DNA of 32,598 bases from an uncultured Bacteroidales bacterium (lineage in GTDB: Bacteria; Bacteroidota; Bacteroidia; Bacteroidales; UBA932), in NCBI GenBank assembly GCA_947179325.1, contig CAMXAU010000032.1, positions 1 to 32,598 of the forward strand. The letters run 5' to 3'. The notes below the pieces were generated by a model. It ran no database searches, was not told where the DNA came from, and saw only the letters and a program-made list of their open reading frames with translations. Shown here in pieces: positions 25,778 through 32,598 of the stretch. The position numbers were made by a program, and so were the translations under genes. Each line of letters begins with the position of its first letter. Position 1 is the stretch's first letter.

Positions 25778-25791
25778 CTTTCGTCCGAAAG
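25778..25791. promoter_or_regulatory. short inverted repeat with TTTCG half-sites
   Basis: ctttcg-tc-cgaaag is a perfect 6-bp inverted repeat with 2-nt spacer, beginning 4 nt after the DeoR stop. There is no T-tract, so it is not a good terminator. Its TTTCG/CGAAA halves resemble GlpR-type operator cores and the TTCGAA seen at the GH31 promoter, so it may be an auxiliary operator. Confidence 0.4.
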
Positions 25792-25870
25792 CCAAAAGTT
25801 TCACAGCAAAAGCACAAATTAAATTTCGCAACCAAAATTCGCCTTTTGACATTTTGTTTATTATAATGCC

Positions 25871-25927
25871 GTTTTCGAAGCAAAAGTAATTTTATCTTAT
25901 ATTTTTTATTACTTTTGCATTCGAAAC
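25871..25927 (+). promoter_or_regulatory. GH31 operon promoter within a large inverted repeat (candidate DeoR/GlpR operator)
   Basis: Two 20-nt arms, 25871-25890 and 25908-25927, are inverted copies that differ only by one inserted base on each side. The inner 11 bp (gcaaaagtaat and attacttttgc) match perfectly. Each arm carries a TTCGAA (25874-25879, 25920-25925). The right arm contains the -7 box TACTTTTG (25910-25917) facing GH31, about 29 nt before its ATG. A bound repressor would cover the promoter. Confidence 0.6.
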
Positions 25928-25946
25928 CTGCATTTATACAAACTAC

Positions 25947-28634
25947 ATGGTTAAAAGAATCCTTACGGCTGCATTCCTGGCAGCGATTTCACTTGCGGCG
26001 TATGCTTCAGAAGCATCCAGATACAATCCTGTAGCGGACCCTAAGGCTACAGTCGAGTTCGGGAACGCCAGATTTACTGTCCTCACGCCAAGGCTCATCA
26101 GGATGGAATGGGCGGAAAACGGCAGATTCGAAGACAGGGCCACCCTTGCAATTGTCAACAGAAACCTTGATGTACCTTATTATAAGGTAAAGAAAAACGG
26201 TGGCAGACTGACATTGCAGACAGAAAATCTGACCCTGACCTATAGCGGCCCGGGCAAATTCAGCGAGAACAACCTTAAGGTAGAGTTCACCATGTCTGAC
26301 CCTTCATGCAGAAAAGGCATAAGGACAGTCACATGGCATCCAGGCATGGATGAAAGCGGAAATCTTCTCGGCACGACAAGGACACTTGACAAATGCGACG
26401 GGACAAAGACCGTAGAGCCTTATGACCCGGGAGTGATATCAAGGGACGGATGGGCAATAATAGACGAGAGTACACGTCCCGTACTTGACAGGGACAGCAG
26501 CGACTGGGGAGAATGGGTAGACGAGCGAGACAGCACGGACAGGTCGGACCTCTATATTTTTGCATACGGGCACAGCTACCGTGAAGCCATTGCAGATTTC
26601 ACCAGAATAGCAGGAAAGATTCCCCTTCCTCCGAAATACGCATTCGGATACTGGTGGTCACGCTATTGGCAATATTCCGATTTCGAATTCGTAGACCTTG
26701 CGAAGACGATAAGGTCGCTGAACATCCCAATGGACGTCATGGTCATAGACATGGACTGGCACGAGACATGGACCCTGAAAAAGAAAGGCGCACCGAAAGA
26801 TGAATTCGGGCAGAGGATAGGCTGGACCGGCTACACATGGCAGGAGCAGCTGTTCCCTGATCCGGCAAATTTCCTCCAGGACATACACAATCTTGACCTG
26901 AAGACCTCGCTTAACCTTCATCCGGCCTCCGGCATACAGCCATATGAGGAATGCTACGACAGGTTTGTAAAAGACTACACCTCAAGGACATCGGAATACG
27001 ATGGACCGGAAGGATATGTCGACACCAACGGAAAGAAGGTCCCGGTTCCTTTCAGGATAAGCGACAGGAACTGGACAGATTCATATTTCAACTCTGTCAT
27101 ACATCCCCTGGAAGACATGGGAGTTGATTTCTGGTGGCTTGACTGGCAGCAATGGAAATACAGCAAATACCTGCCGTCTCTCAACAACACCTTCTGGCTC
27201 AACTGGACATTCTTCAACGACAAGGTAAGGAGACTTGAGTCACAAGGCCCTGACGCAGAACGTCCTATGATATATCACAGATGGGGCGGGCTCGGAAGCC
27301 ACAGGTACCAGATAGGATTCTCCGGAGACACCTATGACACATGGGAAGTACTCGGCTATCTGCCTTATTTCACATCAACCGCATCAAACGTCGGCTACGG
27401 ATACTGGGGACATGACATCGGAGGCCACATGCAGAAAAAGGCGCATCCGACAGATCCGGAGATGTACACGAGATGGCTGCAGTACGGCGTGTTCACCCCT
27501 ATTTTCAAGACACACTCGACAAAGACACCGGACATAGAGAGACGCCTCTGGGCTTTCCCGGAGTATTTCAGCACAATGCGTGATGCAATCCGTCTGAGGT
27601 ACACTCTCTCAGCTTATATATATAACGCTGCACGCGCTGCATATGATACAGGAATATCAATGTGCCGCCCTATGTACTACGACTATCCGGAAGCAGAAGA
27701 GGCCTACATTTGGAAACAGCAGTACATGTTCGGTGACGATATACTCGCGACCGTGCTCGACAGGCCGGCAGACCAGGCCACAGGACTTACGGAGCGTGAC
27801 GTATGGTTCCCTGAAGGCACATCATGGTACGACATGGCCACAGGTGAAATGATTGACGGAGGACAGGTCAGGACATTACGCTACACGATAGACGAGAATC
27901 CATACTATGTAAAGGCCGGTGCTATAATCCCTATGGCTTCGCCCGAAATCCAGTCCCTCCAGGAAGAAAGCAGCGAGATATACTTCTTCATCGCACCAGG
28001 AGACGGCACAAGCACAATATCTCTGTACGAAGATGACGGAAAGACACAGGCATACGGCAGCGACTATGCAACCACAACCGTGACCAAGACATCTTCCACA
28101 GGCAGACTCGGCATGAAGATCTCCGCAAGGGAGGGCAGCTACAGGGGAATCCAGGCCGGCAGGAAGGTCAGGATTGTACTTGACGGGATCCTGCCTCCTT
28201 CCTCAATAAAGGTGAACGGCAAGGAGATTCCATATTCGCGCTTTGCGAAGGACGGGGAATGGAAATATGACGGATTTGAGCTGGCCGCCACCATATATCT
28301 GCCTGAAATGCCTGCAGACAAGGAAATTGAGATAGAATGCGAACTTGACAGCACCGGTAAAGGCATATCAGGAAAGAAAGGGCTGCTCAAGCGCATGGCC
28401 GCCATAACACCTGAGACCAAGATGGTATTCGGCAGCAAGGTTGACAGCTACATCATATTGCCGATACCGTTCCTCAAGGTTGCACAATGCCCGAGCTTCA
28501 TCACAGAAGACCCGGAAAATGCCGGCAAATACCTTGAAGACATCGACCTCGATGCAATGAATGCCGCATTTGCGGAATATGGTTCACTACCTGAAGAATT
28601 CAAATTAAAAATCAAGGCTCAAAGCAGCCTATAA
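25947..28634 (+). CDS. secreted GH31 alpha-glycosidase
   Basis: An 895-residue retaining alpha-glycosidase with a signal peptide (ILTAAFLAAISLAAYA). The N-terminal beta-sandwich is followed by a TIM barrel starting near FGYWWSRYWQYSDF. The substrate-lining VMVIDMDWHETW comes next, the nucleophile is Asp399 in FWWLDWQQW, and the acid/base is Asp461 in FSGDTYDTW. C-terminal beta domains include a DUF5110-like IFFIAPG/LYEDDGKT-type segment (SLYEDDGKTQAYG), and a roughly 95-residue tail of unclear role follows. The nucleophile context WLDWQQW differs from the WxDMNE of common alpha-glucosidases, so specificity (glucose, galactose, xylose or GalNAc) cannot be assigned. It is the first gene of the operon, 14 nt before GlpT. 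Confidence 0.9.
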   Translation: MVKRILTAAFLAAISLAAYASEASRYNPVADPKATVEFGNARFTVLTPRLIRMEWAENGRFEDRATLAIVNRNLDVPYYKVKKNGGRLTLQTENLTLTYSGPGKFSENNLKVEFTMSDPSCRKGIRTVTWHPGMDESGNLLGTTRTLDKCDGTKTVEPYDPGVISRDGWAIIDESTRPVLDRDSSDWGEWVDERDSTDRSDLYIFAYGHSYREAIADFTRIAGKIPLPPKYAFGYWWSRYWQYSDFEFVDLAKTIRSLNIPMDVMVIDMDWHETWTLKKKGAPKDEFGQRIGWTGYTWQEQLFPDPANFLQDIHNLDLKTSLNLHPASGIQPYEECYDRFVKDYTSRTSEYDGPEGYVDTNGKKVPVPFRISDRNWTDSYFNSVIHPLEDMGVDFWWLDWQQWKYSKYLPSLNNTFWLNWTFFNDKVRRLESQGPDAERPMIYHRWGGLGSHRYQIGFSGDTYDTWEVLGYLPYFTSTASNVGYGYWGHDIGGHMQKKAHPTDPEMYTRWLQYGVFTPIFKTHSTKTPDIERRLWAFPEYFSTMRDAIRLRYTLSAYIYNAARAAYDTGISMCRPMYYDYPEAEEAYIWKQQYMFGDDILATVLDRPADQATGLTERDVWFPEGTSWYDMATGEMIDGGQVRTLRYTIDENPYYVKAGAIIPMASPEIQSLQEESSEIYFFIAPGDGTSTISLYEDDGKTQAYGSDYATTTVTKTSSTGRLGMKISAREGSYRGIQAGRKVRIVLDGILPPSSIKVNGKEIPYSRFAKDGEWKYDGFELAATIYLPEMPADKEIEIECELDSTGKGISGKKGLLKRMAAITPETKMVFGSKVDSYIILPIPFLKVAQCPSFITEDPENAGKYLEDIDLDAMNAAFAEYGSLPEEFKLKIKAQSSL

Positions 28635-28648
28635 AACCTATCAACACA

Positions 28649-30064
28649 ATGGCAAGATTTTTTGACCCGCCTGCAGCTAAGCCACTTTTGCCAAAGGAGA
28701 AAGTGGACAAAGTGTACAAATCCATGAGGTTCAAGGTATTCATGGGTTCATTTCTTGGCTATGCAGCCTATTACCTTGTAAGGAAAAACCTATCACTTGC
28801 AGCTCCCGACATGATTAACGAGGGACTGATAGACAAGGCCCTGGCAGGATATGCAATGTCCGCAGTCTCGATTGCCTACGCATTCAGCAAATTCATCATG
28901 GGCAGCGTATCGGACCGCTCTGATGCAAGAAAATTCCTTGTTGTCGGCCTGATTCTTTCTGCATTGACGATGATGGCAGTAGGATTCATCCCGTTCGCCG
29001 CCGGCCAGATGGCGCTCAACACCGCAATCATCTTCTTCCTGATGCTGATAGTAGGATGGCTTTCAGGTATGGGATGGCCTCCATGCGGGCGCATCATGGC
29101 ACACTGGTTCTCACAGAACGAGCGAAGCTTCAAGATGTCAATCTGGAACACCTCACATACAATAGGAAGCGGCTCTCTCGGCCTTCTCGCAATGTGGGGC
29201 GTTGCGGTTTTCGGGACAATGGGCATACAGCAGACTTGGAAGGCAGACTTCATTGTGCCTTCCCTCTTTGCGCTTGTGCTTGCCGCAATATGCTGGTGGG
29301 CTCTGCGCGACACACCGGAATCCTGCGGCCTCCCATCCATCCAGGAATACAGGAACGACTATTCAGGCGTAAAATCAAAGCAGAAGACAGGAGAGAAACT
29401 TCCTTTCAAGACGCTTTTCGTTGACTATGTCCTGAAGAACAAGCTCCTCTGGGCTGTCGCCCTCTCCAATGTGCTTGTCTACATGGTGCGATATGGAATC
29501 GGCGACTGGTCCCCTACCTATCTCCAGGAGGCAGGAATCATGGATAAGGCTGAATGCAAGGTGGCATTCTCAGTGCACAACTATGTAGGTGCAGTCGGCA
29601 CCATTGTAGTAGGATGGATTTCAGCCAAGTTCTTCAAGGGACGCTGCGCCCCTCCAAACGTAATATGCATGGCCATGGTGGCAATCGGCTCACTGCTTTA
29701 CTGGCAGGCCGGAAATATAGCAGGGCTCATGGCAGCAGACCCGGCAGCCGCAGCAACAGCTACCAAGGTAATCATATATGCAGCACTCATAATAATCGGA
29801 TTCTTCATATATGGTCCGGTGGCCCTCATAGGCGTACAGGCCCTGAACCTCGTGCCGAAGAATGCAGCCGGCACTGCAGCAGGATTCGTAGGGCTGTTCG
29901 GATATCTCATAGGTGATGCGCTCCTGTCAAAGGCAGTTGTAGGAAACATAGCGAACCACGTCAGCTGGGATGTAGCGAACATGACTTTCGTTGCTGCATC
30001 AGTAATAGGGATTGTCCTCTGCGCCCTGATGTGGAAGAGCGAGAAAACAATGGCAGAAGCCTAA
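28649..30064 (+). CDS. glpT: glycerol-3-phosphate:phosphate antiporter, GlpT type
   Basis: A 471-residue inner-membrane transporter of the organophosphate:phosphate antiporter group of the major facilitator superfamily. Twelve hydrophobic segments are visible. The substrate arginines of E. coli GlpT are conserved in context: Arg45 in YYLVRKNLSLAAP, at the same residue number, and Arg281 in VYMVRYGIGDWSPTYL, corresponding to Arg269. His170 in WNTSHTIG matches the central histidine. The family also contains UhpT and PgtP, but these motifs favour glycerol-3-phosphate. It is 14 nt after GH31 and 15 nt before the phosphodiesterase fusion, consistent with a single transcript. Confidence 0.9.
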   Translation: MARFFDPPAAKPLLPKEKVDKVYKSMRFKVFMGSFLGYAAYYLVRKNLSLAAPDMINEGLIDKALAGYAMSAVSIAYAFSKFIMGSVSDRSDARKFLVVGLILSALTMMAVGFIPFAAGQMALNTAIIFFLMLIVGWLSGMGWPPCGRIMAHWFSQNERSFKMSIWNTSHTIGSGSLGLLAMWGVAVFGTMGIQQTWKADFIVPSLFALVLAAICWWALRDTPESCGLPSIQEYRNDYSGVKSKQKTGEKLPFKTLFVDYVLKNKLLWAVALSNVLVYMVRYGIGDWSPTYLQEAGIMDKAECKVAFSVHNYVGAVGTIVVGWISAKFFKGRCAPPNVICMAMVAIGSLLYWQAGNIAGLMAADPAAAATATKVIIYAALIIIGFFIYGPVALIGVQALNLVPKNAAGTAAGFVGLFGYLIGDALLSKAVVGNIANHVSWDVANMTFVAASVIGIVLCALMWKSEKTMAEA

Positions 30065-30079
30065 AAGCACAATAGAGAA

Positions 30080-32365
30080 ATGAAACGTTTAGCATTAATC
30101 ATCAGCCTGTTGTTCCTTTCTGCGGCAATCCTGTCCGCAAGAAAGGCAACTGGCAGCGTATCTTGTGACGGGACAGGACTTTCTGGTGTAATCGTGACAG
30201 ACGGGACAAACTTCACTGTCACCAAGGGCAATGGAAAATTCTCATTCAGCATAAGCGACAACGCTGATTTCGTCTATGTGGTGACTCCTTCCGGCCATAC
30301 AGCTGACTATTCAAGCGGAACACCCGTATTCTATATCCCTGCAAACGGCACAAAGGAGTTCAATTTCAACCTGATAAAGACATCGGACTCAGAAGACTAC
30401 ACGATAATTGCCATTGCAGACCCTCAAACGCAGTCCATGAAACATTTCAGGAAATTCTGCGGCAAGCCGCTGGCAGACCTGGTTTCACAGGCTCATATAT
30501 CCAGCAGCAAAGGTACAACAGTAGGTATCGCGCTCGGTGACATCTGCTGGGACTCAATGGACATTCTCCCGAAATTCAAGGAGGAGATAAAGAAGACAGG
30601 GATTCCGTTCTATCCCGTCATCGGCAACCATGACCACACAAAGGACATGCAGGGAGACCACGAGACCTCATCTGTATACCGCAGTGTTTTCGGCCCTGAG
30701 AATTACGCATTCTTCATCGGCAAGGACATTGTGATTGTGCTGGACAATGTAATCTACGACACCCAGAAGAAATATTCAGAAGGATACACAGACGGGCAGC
30801 TGAAATGGGTAAAGGAACTCCTGAAATACATTCCTGAGACATCAAGGATATATGTCGGGCAGCACTGCCCTCTGTTCAGGTGGTTCAAGGACAACACCTA
30901 CACAAAGAACGGTGAAGAGATGCTCGCCATTTTCGGTGAAAGGGATGTGACTTTCCTTTCCGGACATACGCATATCAACAACAACTTCATATTCTCCGGC
31001 AATGCGAGGGAGTTCAATATTGCAGCGCTATGCGGCTCATGGTGGGCTACAGACCATTGCAATGACGGCACTCCAGGCGGTTACAAGGTATTTGAGATGA
31101 ATGGCGGTGAACTTACATGGCATTACAAACCAGTAGGACATGACAGGTATTTCCAGTGCGAGGTCTTTGCACCTGGACAGTTCATGATACACCCCAACAG
31201 CATCATCGCAAATGTATGGGACTATGATGCGAACTGGAGCGTAGAATGGTTCCAGGACGGCAGATACATGGGAGAGATGAAGCAGGTGACAGAGATGTCT
31301 CCATATTATATAAATGAGATAAGTGCAGTGTACAAGGGCAATCTCGGAAAGATACCGGGCTACAAGCTGCCAAGGCCGAACACGCATTATTTCGCCGCAG
31401 AGCCGGACCAGTACGCAGGCAATGTCACAGTCGTAGTGAGAGACTGCTTCGGACATGAATGGAAGACAGACATCATGATGAACAGCTATGTCGATGTACA
31501 GGCCCACCGAGGAGGTGCAGGACTCATGCCGGAAAATACCCTGCAGTCAATGAAAAATGCCATTGACATGGGTGTCAACACACTTGAGCTTGATCTCCAG
31601 GTAAGCGCAGATGGGCAGGTTGTAGTCTCCCATGACGCATATTTCCATCCACGTTATGCGACAAGGCCGGACGGAAGCATAGTAGGCAAGGATGACCCGA
31701 AAGAGTACATCTACACTATGCCTTACTCTGAAGTAAAAAGGTACGATGTAGGCAGCAGGGAAAGCGAGGTATGGCCAGGAAAGGCATGCCTTCCGGCATA
31801 CAAGCCTCTTGCTGACGAGCTGCTTGACTTCACAGAGGGATACACGGCAAAGACCGGACGCTCCCCTATGAGGTATAACATTGAGATCAAGTGCCGTGCC
31901 GGGAAAGGAGAAGGCAAGAACTGGCCTGAATACCATGAGTTCGTTGACAAGTGCATGGAGGTAATGCTGTCAAAGGGACTTGGAGACAGGCTTGTAGTGC
32001 AGTGCTTCGATGTACGCGCCCTGAACTACATGCACGAGAAATATCCGGAAGTCAAGCTATCATACCTCACAGGTACAAAAGACAAGGATTTCGACGAATA
32101 TATGGGCAAGCTCAACTTTGTCCCGGACTGGATCAGCCCCCACTACAGCAATGTTGATGCAGAATTCTGCAAAAAGGCATGGGAGAAAGGAATGAAGATC
32201 GTCCCATGGACAGTTGACGAGCCAGAGGATATCCAGAGAATGATAGACCTCAAGGTAGAGGCCATCATATCAAATTATCCGGACCGCCTGCTGAAGGCCA
32301 CCAGAGGATACTGGTTCTCCCCACAGGAAATCGACAAAGTCGTTTCAAAGATTGTAAAAGAGTAA
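30080..32365 (+). CDS. secreted fusion: calcineurin-like phosphoesterase plus glycerophosphodiester phosphodiesterase
   Basis: A 761-residue periplasmic or secreted two-enzyme protein with a signal peptide (LIISLLFLSAAILSA). About residues 22-100 form an Ig-like N-terminal domain. About 105-340 is a metallophosphoesterase with IADPQ (D114, Gln in place of His), GD154, GNHDH (N183, H184), H262 and SGHTH (296-298). About 345-465 is a beta-rich metallophosphoesterase C-terminal domain. About 470-745 is a GDPD TIM barrel with H476-R477 in AHRGG, E485-N486, E503/D505, catalytic H518 and E602 in NIEIK. Both active sites look intact. The GDPD part should release glycerol-3-phosphate from glycerophosphodiesters for GlpT; the first domain's substrate is unknown. 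It is the last gene of the operon and ends just before a strong terminator. Confidence 0.9.
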   Translation: MKRLALIISLLFLSAAILSARKATGSVSCDGTGLSGVIVTDGTNFTVTKGNGKFSFSISDNADFVYVVTPSGHTADYSSGTPVFYIPANGTKEFNFNLIKTSDSEDYTIIAIADPQTQSMKHFRKFCGKPLADLVSQAHISSSKGTTVGIALGDICWDSMDILPKFKEEIKKTGIPFYPVIGNHDHTKDMQGDHETSSVYRSVFGPENYAFFIGKDIVIVLDNVIYDTQKKYSEGYTDGQLKWVKELLKYIPETSRIYVGQHCPLFRWFKDNTYTKNGEEMLAIFGERDVTFLSGHTHINNNFIFSGNAREFNIAALCGSWWATDHCNDGTPGGYKVFEMNGGELTWHYKPVGHDRYFQCEVFAPGQFMIHPNSIIANVWDYDANWSVEWFQDGRYMGEMKQVTEMSPYYINEISAVYKGNLGKIPGYKLPRPNTHYFAAEPDQYAGNVTVVVRDCFGHEWKTDIMMNSYVDVQAHRGGAGLMPENTLQSMKNAIDMGVNTLELDLQVSADGQVVVSHDAYFHPRYATRPDGSIVGKDDPKEYIYTMPYSEVKRYDVGSRESEVWPGKACLPAYKPLADELLDFTEGYTAKTGRSPMRYNIEIKCRAGKGEGKNWPEYHEFVDKCMEVMLSKGLGDRLVVQCFDVRALNYMHEKYPEVKLSYLTGTKDKDFDEYMGKLNFVPDWISPHYSNVDAEFCKKAWEKGMKIVPWTVDEPEDIQRMIDLKVEAIISNYPDRLLKATRGYWFSPQEIDKVVSKIVKE

Positions 32366-32373
32366 CACAGCAG

Positions 32374-32404
32374 ACAGCCAGCCTTTCCGGGCTGGCTGTT
32401 TTTA
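32374..32404 (+). terminator. rho-independent terminator of the GH31-glpT-phosphodiesterase operon
   Basis: A perfect 10-bp GC-rich stem (32374-32383 with 32390-32399), a 6-nt loop and a following TTTTT tract. It starts 9 nt after the operon's last stop codon. The gene on the right converges on it. Confidence 0.88.
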
Positions 32405-32410
32405 TTGCAT

Positions 32411-32598
32411 CTAAATCTTCCGTACCTCCTCTTCAGTAAGTCCTGTGACCTCAGCAATCAGCTTGATGTCCATGCCTTTGTCTCGCATCGCCTTGACTAT
32501 TTCGGTTTTGGCTTCCGCCTTGCCTTCCGCTTTGCCTTCTTGCAGTCCTTCCTCCCTTCCTTCAAGACGTCCATCCCGCAGTCCTTCAAGACGTCCGA
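32411..32598 (-). CDS. C-terminal end of an Rpn/PD-(D/E)XK transposase-family protein (partial)
   Basis: Only the last 61 codons are in the window; the gene runs off the right edge. The reading is built of Gly/Glu repeats (GRLEGLRD, GRLEGREE, GLQEGKAEGKAEAK), then a helical end KAMRDKGMDIKLIAEVTGL and TEEEVRKI before TAG. This Arg/Glu/Gly-rich tail with a helix-turn-helix-like last segment is typical of Rpn-type recombination-promoting nucleases and related PD-(D/E)XK nuclease/transposase proteins. The catalytic part is not visible, so the family is inferred from the tail only. Confidence 0.65.
   Translation of the reverse strand, partial: GRLEGLRDGRLEGREEGLQEGKAEGKAEAKTEIVKAMRDKGMDIKLIAEVTGLTEEEVRKI

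Noticed and set aside
1..32598. CRISPR arrays, insertion sequences, rRNA, phage or integrase genes
   Set aside because: No regularly spaced repeats, IS ends or intact transposase/integrase frames were seen; only an Rpn-type tail at the right edge.

Overview
The window looks like a chromosomal segment from an anaerobic Bacteroidota, most likely a gut-type Bacteroidales. The evidence is a SusC/SusD pair, a type III (GlnN) glutamine synthetase, rubrerythrin, many lipoproteins and secreted glycosidases, and promoters of the Bacteroidota -7 type (TAnnTTTG), in one case with a -33 TTTG at 19-nt spacing. Genus cannot be fixed by reading alone. No phage, insertion sequence, rRNA or CRISPR is visible.

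Layout. (1) Positions 1-5803 hold housekeeping genes read leftward: tRNA-Cys(GCA) with a textbook promoter, an RlmI-type rRNA methyltransferase, a DEDD 3'-5' exonuclease, an unrecognised lipoprotein and glutamine synthetase III. (2) Positions 5902-10974 hold a PLP aminotransferase (+), phosphatidylserine synthase and a secreted C1-family peptidase (-), then a coupled alpha/beta hydrolase and membrane metallophosphoesterase pair (+). (3) Positions 10979-24259 are a polysaccharide utilization locus for a beta-1,3-type glucan: SusC, SusD, a probable surface glycan-binding lipoprotein, GH16, GH128 with a C-terminal CBM6-like domain, and GH3, all on the minus strand. A divergent membrane-bound propeller/triple-tyrosine regulator ends in a LuxR-like helix-turn-helix. 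The intergenic region has a 14-bp direct repeat (13/14 identical) spaced exactly 33 bp just upstream of the susC -7 box, and a 13-bp perfect hairpin separates the binding/transport genes from the enzyme genes. (4) Rubrerythrin stands alone at 24275-24817. (5) Positions 24983-32365 hold a DeoR/GlpR-like regulator followed by a compact operon: secreted GH31 glycosidase, GlpT-like glycerol-3-phosphate antiporter, and a secreted fusion of calcineurin-like phosphoesterase and glycerophosphodiester phosphodiesterase. It closes with a strong terminator. (6) The right edge holds the C-terminal end of an Rpn/PD-(D/E)XK transposase-like protein.

How the genes may work together. The beta-glucan locus follows the usual Sus logic: surface endo-enzymes (GH16, GH128), binding lipoproteins, SusCD import, and GH3 trimming to glucose. 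The most unusual part is the last operon. A glycosidase, a phosphodiesterase fusion and a glycerol-3-phosphate transporter under a GlpR-like repressor suggest scavenging of glycosylated glycerophosphodiesters, such as glycosylated teichoic-acid fragments or deacylated glycero(phospho)lipids. The TTCGAA-containing inverted repeat over the GH31 promoter is the obvious candidate operator. The substrate is inferred, not shown.
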